Shown here: positions 8,325 to 16,356 of the stretch, in pieces | Layout: each line of letters starts with the position of its first letter | Position numbering within the stretch: position 1 is the stretch's first letter | Translations under genes and position numbers: made by a program | Assembly: GCA_019115725.1 (NCBI GenBank) | Contig: DXCY01000283.1 | Span: 1 to 17,263 of the forward strand | DNA: 17,263 nt | Direction of reading: 5' to 3' | Source: Candidatus Luteimonas excrementigallinarum | GTDB lineage: Bacteria; Pseudomonadota; Gammaproteobacteria; Xanthomonadales; Xanthomonadaceae | Notes under the pieces: model-generated | Databases searched by the model: none | The model's input: only the letters and a program-made list of their open reading frames with translations | Told to the model about the DNA's origin: nothing

Positions 8325-8648
8325 CTACCCCTTCAGCATATCGATATCGGCGACGTTGATGGTCTGCCGGTTGCGGAACAGCGCGACCAGGATTGCCAGG
8401 CCGATCGCCGCCTCGGCGGCCGCCACCGTCAGGATGAAGAACACGAACACCTGCCCGGAGGCTTCGCCCAGCTCGCGGGAAAACGCGACGAAGTTGATGT
8501 TGACCGAAAGCAGCATCAGCTCGATCGACATCAGCAGCACGATCACGTTCTTCCGGTTGAGGAACAGACCGGCCACGCTGATGCAGAACAGCACGCCACC
8601 CAGCGCCAGGTAGTGGCCCAGGGCCAGGCCCTCGCCAAGGAAACTCAT
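8325..8648 (-). CDS. nuoK: NADH-quinone oxidoreductase subunit K
   Basis: This small three-helix membrane subunit is part of the proton path next to NuoJ and NuoN. It has 107 residues, against about 100 in the family. The two essential membrane glutamates are present: E43 in LLMSIELMLLSVN and E79 in TVAAAEAAIGLAI. The start overlaps the nuoJ stop as ATGA, so translation is coupled. GGAGG lies 7 bases upstream. It ends with TAG, 7 bases before nuoL. Confidence 0.98.
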   Translation of the reverse strand: MSFLGEGLALGHYLALGGVLFCISVAGLFLNRKNVIVLLMSIELMLLSVNINFVAFSRELGEASGQVFVFFILTVAAAEAAIGLAILVALFRNRQTINVADIDMLKG

Positions 8649-9298
8649 CGCTTGTCCTCCCCGGCCGCAGCCTGTCCATCGGCGGGCGTGTCGCCCGTGC
8701 TGCGGGTCGGGCCCGCCTTCATGCTCACCAGGCGCACGCGGTCGGCGGCCCGGGTCCTCGACTGCTCGCCCAGGTCCTGGCGCTTGGTGCCTTCCCGGCG
8801 GCTGAGGGTCAGCGCCACCGCGGCGATCACCGCCACGGTCAGGATCAGCGCCGCGACTTCAAACGGCAGCAGGTAATCGGTGAACAGCGTGTATGCCACC
8901 CAGGCGGTGTTTCCGGCTTCGGCCGCCTCGGCCTGGGCAGGGAACGGCACCGCACGGGCGTGCAGGCCGAGCACGGTGAGGATCTGGATCAGCATCGTCA
9001 CCGCCACCACCAGTCCGACCGGCAGATAGCGCACGTACCCTTCCCGCAGCGGCGCGATGTCGATGTCCAGCATCATCACCACGAACAGGAACAGCACCAT
9101 GATGGCGCCCACGTAGACCAGCACCAGCGCGACCCCGAGGAACTCAGCCCCGATGAGCAGCCAGGTGCAGGCGACCGAGAAGAAGGTCAGCACCAGGAAG
9201 AGCACCGAGTGCACCGGGTTGCGGACGCTGATCACCCCCACCGCGGCCATGACGGCAATGGCGGCAAACGCGAAAAATGCGAGCGTTACGAAGTCCAT
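8645..9298 (-). CDS. nuoJ: NADH-quinone oxidoreductase subunit J
   Basis: This is a five-helix membrane subunit; its third helix carries the pi-bulge thought to link quinone chemistry to the pumps. It has 217 residues. The conserved segment GAEFLGVALVLVYVGAIMVLF (start residue 50) includes the invariant tyrosine (Y62), and the core ends with a helix at about 145-165. A hydrophilic tail of about 50 residues (167-217, rich in R, D, G and A) follows and makes it longer than E. coli NuoJ (184). The ATG at 9298 gives MDFVTLAFF and lies 4 bases after nuoI with AGGT upstream. A 22-residue upstream extension would overlap nuoI and is not membrane-like. The stop overlaps nuoK by 4 bases. Confidence 0.97.
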   Translation of the reverse strand: MDFVTLAFFAFAAIAVMAAVGVISVRNPVHSVLFLVLTFFSVACTWLLIGAEFLGVALVLVYVGAIMVLFLFVVMMLDIDIAPLREGYVRYLPVGLVVAVTMLIQILTVLGLHARAVPFPAQAEAAEAGNTAWVAYTLFTDYLLPFEVAALILTVAVIAAVALTLSRREGTKRQDLGEQSRTRAADRVRLVSMKAGPTRSTGDTPADGQAAAGEDKR

Positions 9299-9302
9299 TG
9301 TC

Positions 9303-9791
9303 TTACCTGTATGCGGAGTCGGCGGTGCGGCGTTCTGCGATCTCGGCCTCGAGCCGGTCGCCAATCGCCAGCAGCTGTGGCTTGTGGACCACGTTCTCGC
9401 CGCGGTTTTCGAAGTGGTATTCGTGCACGTGGGTCAGCACGATCGAGTCCACGGGGCACGATTCCTCGCAGAACCCGCAGTAGATGCACTTGAACAGGTC
9501 AATGTCGTAGCGCGTGGTCCGGCGGGTGTTGTCTTCCCGCTTTTCCGAATCGATCGTGATCGCCAGCGCCGGGCACACCGCCTCGCAGAGTTTGCAGGCG
9601 ATGCAGCGCTCTTCCCCGTTGGGATAGCGGCGCAGCGCATGCAGGCCACGGAAGCGCGGCGACTGCGGCACCTTTTCCATCGGGTACATCAGCGTGTACT
9701 TGGGCCGCCACAGGTATTTGAACGTCAACCCGAGGCCACGGAGCATTTCCAGCAGGAACAGGCTCCGGAACCAGCTAGCAAAGCGGCTCAT
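9303..9791 (-). CDS. nuoI: NADH-quinone oxidoreductase subunit I (two [4Fe-4S] clusters)
   Basis: NuoI carries electrons through clusters N6a and N6b towards N2 in the connecting arm. It has 162 residues. Two ferredoxin-type motifs are intact: C63-x2-C66-x2-C69-x3-C73-P and C102-x2-C105-x2-C108-x3-C112-P. The N-terminus (FASWFRSLFLLEMLRGLGLT) is an amphipathic membrane-associating helix. The ATG overlaps the nuoH stop (ATGA) and has an excellent AAGGAG Shine-Dalgarno 7 bases upstream. Confidence 0.98.
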   Translation of the reverse strand: MSRFASWFRSLFLLEMLRGLGLTFKYLWRPKYTLMYPMEKVPQSPRFRGLHALRRYPNGEERCIACKLCEAVCPALAITIDSEKREDNTRRTTRYDIDLFKCIYCGFCEESCPVDSIVLTHVHEYHFENRGENVVHKPQLLAIGDRLEAEIAERRTADSAYR

Positions 9792-10888
9792 CGCTGAACT
9801 CCTTCCAGGATTCCGAAGTACGCCATCAGCGCGGTCACCACGATCCAGGCAATGCTGATCGGGATGAACACCCGCCAGCCCAGGCGCATGATCTGGTCAT
9901 AGCGGTAGCGCGGGAACGACGCGCGGAACCACACGAAGCAGCTGGCGAAGAAGAACACCTTGGCAAACAGCCACCACCAGCCGTCACCCAGGATCACCGA
10001 CAGCACCGGAATGCCTTCGGGAATCCAGGCCGCCGGCAGCGGCGACAGCCATCCGCCGAGGAAGAACGTGGCGGTGAGGAAGCTGATCAGCAACATGTTG
10101 GCGTATTCGGCCAGGAAGAACAGCGCGAACGCCGAGCCCGAGTACTCCACCATGTGGCCAGCCACGATCTCCGACTCCCCTTCAACCACGTCGAACGGCA
10201 GGCGGTTGGTCTCGGCCAGACCGGAGACGAAATAGATCACGAACAGCGGCGCCAGCGGCAGCCAGAACCAGCTGAAGAAGCCCGCCCCGCCCTGCTGCGC
10301 CAGCACGATGTCGCTCAGGTTCAGGCTGCCGGCGGCAATCAGCACGCCCACCAGCGAGAAGCCCATCGGGATCTCGTAGCTGACCATCTGCGCGGCGGCA
10401 CGCATGCCGCCCAGGAACGCGTACTTCGAGTTCGAGGCCCAGCCGGCCAGGATCACGCCGTATACGCCCAGCGCAGTCATTGCCAGCAGGTACAGCAGAC
10501 CCGCGTTGGCATTGGACAGCACCAGCTGCGCGTCGAACGGCACCACTGCCCACGCGGCGAAGGCCGGCGCCAGAGTGATCAGCGGTGCCAGGAAGTACAG
10601 CACCGGGTTGGCACGCGTGGGCCGGATGATCTCCTTCAGCAGCAGCTTGAACACGTCTGCGAAGGTCTGGAGGATGCCGAATCCCACGTACATGGGCCCG
10701 TGGCGGATATGCATCCAGCCGATGAGCTTGCGCTCCCACCAGACGTAGAACGCGACGGCGAGGATCACCGGCACGGCGATGACCAGGATCTTGAGCACGA
10801 TCCAGATCACCACGCCGATGGCTCCCAGGCCGAGCAGCATCTCGTGCAGGGGCGCCGTCCACTGGGAAAGAACTTGCGCGGTGGTCAT
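9788..10888 (-). CDS. nuoH: NADH-quinone oxidoreductase subunit H
   Basis: NuoH is the membrane subunit that forms the quinone channel and docks the peripheral arm. It has 366 residues and eight to nine helices. Family motifs are WWERKLIGW at 50-58, FADVFKLLLKE at 76-86, YEIPMGFSLVG at 171-181, and AETNRLPFDVVEGESEIVAG at 225-244. RASFPRYRYDQIMRLGWRV spans 322-340. The first loop reads MHIRHGPMYVG (59-69), where most homologues have a Q at the H60 position and an N at M66. The ATG overlaps the nuoG stop by 4 bases and has GGAGGTG 8 bases upstream. Confidence 0.98.
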   Translation of the reverse strand: MTTAQVLSQWTAPLHEMLLGLGAIGVVIWIVLKILVIAVPVILAVAFYVWWERKLIGWMHIRHGPMYVGFGILQTFADVFKLLLKEIIRPTRANPVLYFLAPLITLAPAFAAWAVVPFDAQLVLSNANAGLLYLLAMTALGVYGVILAGWASNSKYAFLGGMRAAAQMVSYEIPMGFSLVGVLIAAGSLNLSDIVLAQQGGAGFFSWFWLPLAPLFVIYFVSGLAETNRLPFDVVEGESEIVAGHMVEYSGSAFALFFLAEYANMLLISFLTATFFLGGWLSPLPAAWIPEGIPVLSVILGDGWWWLFAKVFFFASCFVWFRASFPRYRYDQIMRLGWRVFIPISIAWIVVTALMAYFGILEGVQR

Positions 10889-13134
10889 GCCGGCAGCACC
10901 TCCACGTGACCCGCCGCCAGGGCAGCGGTGGCGCCGTAGCCGCTTTCGGCCCAGGCCGAGCCCGGTGCGACGCGGTCGCTGACCGACACCTTCAGCGTCG
11001 CGGTGCCTGCATGGTTGGAAACCTTGACCATGGCGTCGTTGGACACTCCAATGCGTTGGGCATCATCCGGGTTGATGCTGATCTGGGGACCCAGGGTGAG
11101 CGGATGCGCCTGCAGGGCCGCCGCGCGGCGAACCACCGCATCGCTGCGGTAGATCGCGGGCGAAATGGCCAGTTCAAGGCCATTCCCACCGCTGCCTGCA
11201 GCGTGACCGCCGGCACTGCCCCCCTCTTTTGCCGCGACCTCGGGGGCCGCTGCCATTCCGGCGCGCAGGCCGGCAAGGTCGGTGAATTCAAAGCCCGGCA
11301 GTTCCAGGCCGCCACCCAGTGCGCGCAGCACGCGCCAGCCGGCACGGGCTTCGCCCGGCAGCTTGGCCGCGGCAACCGCCTGCTGCTGGCGTCCGTCCAG
11401 GTTGGTCAGGGTTGCGTCGACCTCGGGCAGCGCGCCCACCGGCAGGATCACGTCCGCAACAGCGCGGGTGGATTCACAGGCGAACTGGCTGAACGCCACC
11501 ACCTGGGCCGCCTTCAGTGCCTGCAGCGCAGGTGCCTGGTCGGCGAAATCCAGTCCCGGCTCGATGCCGTACAGCACGTAGGCCGAACGGGGCTCGGCCA
11601 GCATGGCGCGGGCATCGCGCGAGGCCGGGAGCACGCCGGCGCGGGCCAGGCCCAGCGCGTTCGCGCCCTGCGGAATCCGGCACAGCGCGGCACCGGTGGC
11701 CGAGGCAAGTGCCGCCGCAGCGGAACGGATGGCCGCCGCATGCGGGCCCGATTCGGCCAGCGCGCCCACAATCACCGCGGCGCGGTCGGCGTTGCGCAGG
11801 ATCCCGGCGAGCTCGCCCGATTCCAGCGCATCGGCCATCCGCGACGGGGCCACGATCTTCTTGCCGGCGATGTCGAAAGTGAATTCGAAATCCACCGGGT
11901 TGATCACGTGCACCTGGGCGCCCTTGCGCCAGGCCTGGCGCACGCGCTGGTGCAGCAGCGGGATTTCATGGCGCAGGTTGGTACCCACGATCACCACCAC
12001 GTCCGCGGTGGAGACATCGGCGACCGGCATACCGAACGCTTCGGCTGCCCCGGCGCCCGCCGGATCCGCCTGACCGATGCGGTGGTCGATATTGCCGGTA
12101 CCCAGGCCATGGGCCAGACGCGCCAGCACCGCGCCTTCCTCGTTGGAGGTGGCGGGATGAACCAGGATGCCGAGGTCATCGGCGGCGTTGTCACGCAGGA
12201 TCTGCGCGGCACGCGCCAGCGCTTCATCCCACGAGGCCTCACGCCAGGCATCGCCGTCGCGCAGCATCGGCACGGTGGCGCGATCCTCCGCATACAGGCC
12301 CTGATGCGAGTAGCGGTCGCGGTCCGACAGCCAGCACTCGTTGACCTCTTCATTGTCGCGCGGCACCACGCGCATGGCTTCGCCACGGCGCAGGTGCACG
12401 AACAGATTGCTGCCCAGCGGGTCGTGGTAGCCCAGCGACTCCTTGGCGATCATTTCCCACGGGCGGGCGCGGAACTGGAACACCTTGTTGGTCAGCGCGC
12501 CGACCGGGCAGACGTCGATCACGTTGCCCGAAAGCTCCGTGGTCAGCGGCTTGCCGTCGTAGGTGCCGATCTGGCGGTTCTCGCCGCGGTACATGGTGCC
12601 CAGCTCGTGGGTACCGGCGATTTCCTCGGTCACCCGGACGCAGCGCGTGCAGTGGATGCAGCGCGTCATCTCGGTAGCCACCAGCGGCCCGAGGTTCTCG
12701 TCGGCCACGGTACGCTTGCGTTCGACGAAGCGGCTGACCGAGCGGCCGTAGCCCATCGACAGGTCCTGCAGCTCGCACTCGCCGCCCTGGTCGCAGACCG
12801 GGCAGTCCAGCGGATGGTTGATCAGCAGGAATTCCATCACGTTGCGCTGCGACTTGAGTGCCTTGTCGCTGCGGGTGCTGATCTTCATGCCATCCATGAC
12901 CGGCGTGGCGCAGGCCGGCGCGGGCTTGGGCATCTTCTCCACTTCAACCAGGCACATGCGGCAGTTGGCCGCGATGGCGAGCTTGTCGTGGTAGCAGAAA
13001 CGCGGGATCTGGATCCCGGCCTTGTCCGCCGCCTGGATGATCATCGAGCCCTTCGGGGCGGCCATCTCCACGCCGTCGATGAAGACGGTGACGTGGTCCG
13101 GCGGAAGGTTCGGATTGACTGGCTGGGCGCTCAT
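10885..13134 (-). CDS. nuoG: NADH-quinone oxidoreductase subunit G
   Basis: NuoG is the large iron-sulfur subunit of the NADH arm, 749 residues. The ligands of [2Fe-2S] N1b are C47, C58, C61 and C75. Cluster N5 uses H107, C111, C114 and C120. Cluster N4 uses C159, C162, C165 and C209. The extra cluster N7 found in E. coli and Thermus is absent: the C-x2-C-x3-C stretch is replaced by YHDPLGSNL (236-244) and only C267 remains. The molybdopterin-oxidoreductase-like domain follows from about 220. A Gly/Ala/Ser-rich linker (about 637-652) precedes a final domain beginning near LTLGPQ. The start forms ATGA with the nuoF stop; the stop overlaps nuoH by 4 bases. Confidence 0.97.
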   Translation of the reverse strand: MSAQPVNPNLPPDHVTVFIDGVEMAAPKGSMIIQAADKAGIQIPRFCYHDKLAIAANCRMCLVEVEKMPKPAPACATPVMDGMKISTRSDKALKSQRNVMEFLLINHPLDCPVCDQGGECELQDLSMGYGRSVSRFVERKRTVADENLGPLVATEMTRCIHCTRCVRVTEEIAGTHELGTMYRGENRQIGTYDGKPLTTELSGNVIDVCPVGALTNKVFQFRARPWEMIAKESLGYHDPLGSNLFVHLRRGEAMRVVPRDNEEVNECWLSDRDRYSHQGLYAEDRATVPMLRDGDAWREASWDEALARAAQILRDNAADDLGILVHPATSNEEGAVLARLAHGLGTGNIDHRIGQADPAGAGAAEAFGMPVADVSTADVVVIVGTNLRHEIPLLHQRVRQAWRKGAQVHVINPVDFEFTFDIAGKKIVAPSRMADALESGELAGILRNADRAAVIVGALAESGPHAAAIRSAAAALASATGAALCRIPQGANALGLARAGVLPASRDARAMLAEPRSAYVLYGIEPGLDFADQAPALQALKAAQVVAFSQFACESTRAVADVILPVGALPEVDATLTNLDGRQQQAVAAAKLPGEARAGWRVLRALGGGLELPGFEFTDLAGLRAGMAAAPEVAAKEGGSAGGHAAGSGGNGLELAISPAIYRSDAVVRRAAALQAHPLTLGPQISINPDDAQRIGVSNDAMVKVSNHAGTATLKVSVSDRVAPGSAWAESGYGATAALAAGHVEVLPA

Positions 13135-14501
13135 GCCACCACCGCCTTGGGCACCACGGTGCCGTTGCGTTCGTCATCGACCAGGAAACGGCCGTTGACG
13201 ATCCTGTATTCGAATTCGTCCCAGAAGTGGCGCAGGAAGCCCTGCACCGGCCAGGCCGCCGCTTCGCCGAAGGCGCAGATGGTGTGACCTTCGATCTGCC
13301 CGGCCGCAGCGCGCAGCACGTGCAGGTCGTCGACCGTGGCCAGGCCGTCCACCACGCGGGTGATCATGCGATGCATCCAGCCGGTGCCCTCGCGGCACGG
13401 GGTGCACTGGCCGCAGCTTTCCATCATGTAGAAGCGGGCGATGCGCTGGCAGGCACGCACCATGCAGGTGGTGTCGTCCATCACGATCACCGCACCCGAG
13501 CCCAGGCCGGAGCCGGCCTTCTGGATGCTGTCGTAATCCATGGTCAGGCCCAGCATGGTCTCGCCCGGCAGCACCGGCATCGAGGACCCGCCCGGGATCA
13601 CGCCCTTGAGCTTGCGACCCGGCGCCAGACCGCCGGCGATCTCCAGCAGTTCGCTGAAGGGAGTGCCCATGCGGATCTCGTAGTTGCCCGGCTTCTGCAC
13701 GTGACCGGACACCGAGAAGATCTTGGAGCCGCCGTTGTTCGGCTTGCCCAGGTTGAGGAACCACTCCGGACCGTTGCGGATGATGGCCGGCACCGAGGCG
13801 AAGGTTTCGGTGTTGTTGATCGTGGTCGGCTTGCCGTACAGGCCGAAGTTGGCCGGGAACGGCGGCTTGAACCGCGGCAGGCCCTTCTTGCCTTCCAGCG
13901 ACTCCATCAGCGCGGTTTCCTCACCGCAGATGTAGGCGCCCGCGCCCAGCGCGTTGACAATGTCGATATTCACGCCCGAGCCGAGGATGTCCTTGCCCAG
14001 CCAGCCGTTCGCGTACGCTTCCGCCAGAGCCTCTTCGATGTGGTCGAAGGGCTCGTGGTGGAATTCGCCGCGCATGTAGTTGTAGCCCACGCTGGAACCG
14101 GTGGCGTAGCAGGCGATCGCCATGCCCTCGATCACCGAATGCGGGTTGTAGCGCAGGATGTCACGGTCCTTGCAGGTGCCCGGCTCGGACTCGTCCGAGT
14201 TGCACAGGATGTACTTCTGCATGCCCGAGTCCTTGGGCATGAAGCTCCACTTCAGCCCGGTCGGGAAGCCCGCACCGCCGCGGCCACGCAGGCCCGACTG
14301 CTTGACCATCTCGATCACGTCGGCTGGCGGGATCTTCTCTTCCAGCACCTTGCGCAGCGCGCTGTAGCCGCCGGTCTTGAGATAGTTCTCATACGACCAG
14401 GGCTTGTCGAAGTGCAGCGTCGTGTAGACCGCCTGATGCTCCTTGGGTGCGGGGCCAACCGGCCCGTAACCCTCGGAAACCTTGTTGAAGTAATGCGCCA
14501 T
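13131..14501 (-). CDS. nuoF: NADH-quinone oxidoreductase subunit F (NADH/FMN-binding)
   Basis: NuoF oxidises NADH on FMN and passes electrons to cluster N3. It has 456 residues from ATG 14501 (MAHYFNKVSEGYG). The Gly-rich nucleotide loop GRGGAGFPTG is at 73-82, and YILCNSDESEPGTCKDR at 97-113. A second Gly/acidic segment, GAGAYICGEETALMESLEG, is at 186-204. N3 ligands are C363, C366, C369 (SCGQCTPCREGTGW) and C409. The frame is open 39 codons further upstream but that extension lies inside nuoE and is unlike any NuoF. The gap from nuoE is 11 bases with only a weak Shine-Dalgarno. The stop overlaps nuoG (ATGA). Confidence 0.98.
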   Translation of the reverse strand: MAHYFNKVSEGYGPVGPAPKEHQAVYTTLHFDKPWSYENYLKTGGYSALRKVLEEKIPPADVIEMVKQSGLRGRGGAGFPTGLKWSFMPKDSGMQKYILCNSDESEPGTCKDRDILRYNPHSVIEGMAIACYATGSSVGYNYMRGEFHHEPFDHIEEALAEAYANGWLGKDILGSGVNIDIVNALGAGAYICGEETALMESLEGKKGLPRFKPPFPANFGLYGKPTTINNTETFASVPAIIRNGPEWFLNLGKPNNGGSKIFSVSGHVQKPGNYEIRMGTPFSELLEIAGGLAPGRKLKGVIPGGSSMPVLPGETMLGLTMDYDSIQKAGSGLGSGAVIVMDDTTCMVRACQRIARFYMMESCGQCTPCREGTGWMHRMITRVVDGLATVDDLHVLRAAAGQIEGHTICAFGEAAAWPVQGFLRHFWDEFEYRIVNGRFLVDDERNGTVVPKAVVA

Positions 14502-14512
14502 CGTGCTTCGAC

Positions 14513-15040
14513 TCACTTCAGTCCGTCGAGCAGCTCGTCCACCTTCGCGGTGGAAAGCTTCTCGTGGTAATGGCCGTTGATGAGGACCACCGGCGCGCCG
14601 CAGCAAGCGGCCACGCACTCTTCCTCGCGCTTGAGGAACACGCGACCATCGGCCGTGCTCTCACCCAGCTTGCAGCCCAGCTTCTTCTCGGCGTGGGCAA
14701 CCAGCTCGTCGGCACCGTTGAGCCAGCAGCTGATATTGGTGCAGAAGGCCACGTTGTGGCGGCCGACTTCGCCGATGATGAACATCGAGTAGAAGCTGGC
14801 CACCTCGTAGGCCCATACCGTCGGCAGGTCCAGGTAGCTGGCCACCGCGGCGATGATCTCGTCGCTCAGCCAGCCCCCGTTCTGCTCCTGGGCGGCGAAC
14901 AGCGCCTGGATCACAGCCGAGCGCTTGCGGTCGGCCGGGAAACGGCCCACCCAATGGTCGATCGTGGCCCGGGTCTCATCGCTGAGCACGGCCAACGGAT
15001 CGACGTTGCGCGCCTTCTCGAAATTGCCTGTCGCTTTCAT
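14513..15040 (-). CDS. nuoE: NADH-quinone oxidoreductase subunit E ([2Fe-2S] N1a)
   Basis: NuoE is a thioredoxin-like [2Fe-2S] subunit that partners NuoF. It has 175 residues. The cluster ligands are C100-x4-C105 (FCTNISCWLNGAD) and C142-x3-C146 (EECVAACCGAP). The N-terminal helical domain (about 20-90) includes AAQEQNGGWLSDEIIAAVA and VASFYSMF, as in the family. The ATG at 15040 lies 5 bases after the nuoD stop and has AGGTAAGGA just upstream, overlapping that stop. It is followed by nuoF after 11 bases. Confidence 0.98.
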   Translation of the reverse strand: MKATGNFEKARNVDPLAVLSDETRATIDHWVGRFPADRKRSAVIQALFAAQEQNGGWLSDEIIAAVASYLDLPTVWAYEVASFYSMFIIGEVGRHNVAFCTNISCWLNGADELVAHAEKKLGCKLGESTADGRVFLKREEECVAACCGAPVVLINGHYHEKLSTAKVDELLDGLK

Positions 15041-15045
15041 CGTCC

Positions 15046-16356
15046 TTACCTGTCGATCTCGCCGAACACGACGTCATAGGTGCCGATCATGGCCACCACG
15101 TCGGACAGCATGTGTCCCCTGACCACCGTGTCCATGGACGACAGGTGGGCGAAGCCCGGCGCGCGCAGGTGCACGCGGAACGGCTTGTTGGCGCCATCGG
15201 ACACCAGGTAGCAGCCGAACTCGCCCTTGGGCGCTTCCACTGCCTGGTAGGTCTCGCCCGCCGGCACGCTGTAGCCTTCGCTGAACAGCTTGAAGTGGTG
15301 GATCAGCGCTTCCATGTCGTCCTTCATCTCCTCGCGGGAGGGAGGCGCCACCTTGAAGTTGTCCACCATGACCGGGCCCGGGTTGGCCTTCAGCCAGGCC
15401 ACGCACTGCTCGACGATGCGGATCGACTGGCGCATTTCCGCCATGCGCACCAGGTAACGGTCGTAGCAGTCGCCATTCGTGCCCACGGCAATGTCGAAAT
15501 CGACCTCGGCGTACTTGGCGTACGGCTGCACCTTGCGCAGGTCCCACTCCACGCCGGAGCCGCGCAGCATCGGGCCGCTCATGCCCCAGGCCAGGGCCTG
15601 CTCCGGCGGGATCACGCCGATGCCCACGGTGCGCTGCTTCCAGATCCGGTTGTCGGTCAGCAGGGTTTCGTATTCGTCGACGCGGCTCGGGAATTCCTTT
15701 GCGAAGGCTTCCAGGAAGTCCAGCATCGTGCCCTCGCGCCATTCGTTGAAGCGCTTGAGCTTGGCACCCTTACGCCACGGCGATTCGCGGTACTTGGGCA
15801 TCGCGTCGGGCAGGTCACGGTAGACGCCGCCGGGACGGTAATAGGCCGCGTGCATGCGTGCGCCGCTGACCGCCTCGTACACGTCCATCAGCTCCTCGCG
15901 CTCGCGGAACGCGTAGAGCATCACCGCCATCGCGCCCAGGTCCAGCGCGTTGCCCCCCAGCCACATCAGGTGGTTGAGGATGCGGGTGATCTCGTCAAAC
16001 AGGGTGCGGATCCACTGCGCGCGCTCGGGTGCCTCGATGCCCATCAGGGCCTCAATGGAGCGCACGTAGGCGTGCTCGTTGCACATCATCGACACGTAGT
16101 CGAGGCGGTCCATGTAGCCGATCGAATGGTTGAACGGCTTGGATTCGGCCAGCTTCTCGGTCGCGCGGTGCAGCAGGCCCACGTGCGGGTCGGCACGCAG
16201 CACGGTCTCGCCTTCCATCTCCAGGATCAGGCGCAGCACGCCGTGCGCGGACGGATGCTGGGGACCGAAGTTCATCGTGTAGCTGCGGATCTCCCGTTCG
16301 GGGGAGTCGATATTCACGTCTGCAGCACCAGCGCCAGGATGGGACACCGAACTCAT
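15046..16356 (-). CDS. nuoD: NADH-quinone oxidoreductase subunit D (49-kDa type)
   Basis: NuoD, with NuoB and NuoH, forms the quinone-reduction site. It has 436 residues and is not fused to NuoC, unlike in E. coli. MNFGPQHPSAHGVLRL (28-43) carries the quinone-pocket histidine H38, and IGYMDRLDYVSMM (79-91) carries the quinone-binding tyrosine Y87. Further conserved blocks are GLLHRATEKLAE at 60-71, the arginine-containing MLRGSGVEWDLRK at 263-275, and the C-terminus SDVVAMIGTYDVVFGEIDR. The first 20 or so residues are a variable leader. The ATG overlaps the nuoC stop (ATGA) and has AGGAG 7 bases upstream. Confidence 0.98.
   Translation of the reverse strand: MSSVSHPGAGAADVNIDSPEREIRSYTMNFGPQHPSAHGVLRLILEMEGETVLRADPHVGLLHRATEKLAESKPFNHSIGYMDRLDYVSMMCNEHAYVRSIEALMGIEAPERAQWIRTLFDEITRILNHLMWLGGNALDLGAMAVMLYAFREREELMDVYEAVSGARMHAAYYRPGGVYRDLPDAMPKYRESPWRKGAKLKRFNEWREGTMLDFLEAFAKEFPSRVDEYETLLTDNRIWKQRTVGIGVIPPEQALAWGMSGPMLRGSGVEWDLRKVQPYAKYAEVDFDIAVGTNGDCYDRYLVRMAEMRQSIRIVEQCVAWLKANPGPVMVDNFKVAPPSREEMKDDMEALIHHFKLFSEGYSVPAGETYQAVEAPKGEFGCYLVSDGANKPFRVHLRAPGFAHLSSMDTVVRGHMLSDVVAMIGTYDVVFGEIDR

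Noticed and set aside
9299..9364. 22-codon N-terminal extension of nuoJ
   Set aside because: It overlaps the nuoI 3' end and is hydrophilic; ATG 9298 gives the expected start just before the first membrane helix.
14502..14618. 39-codon N-terminal extension of nuoF
   Set aside because: It lies inside nuoE, is Arg-rich and unlike NuoF, whereas ATG 14501 gives a standard N-terminus.
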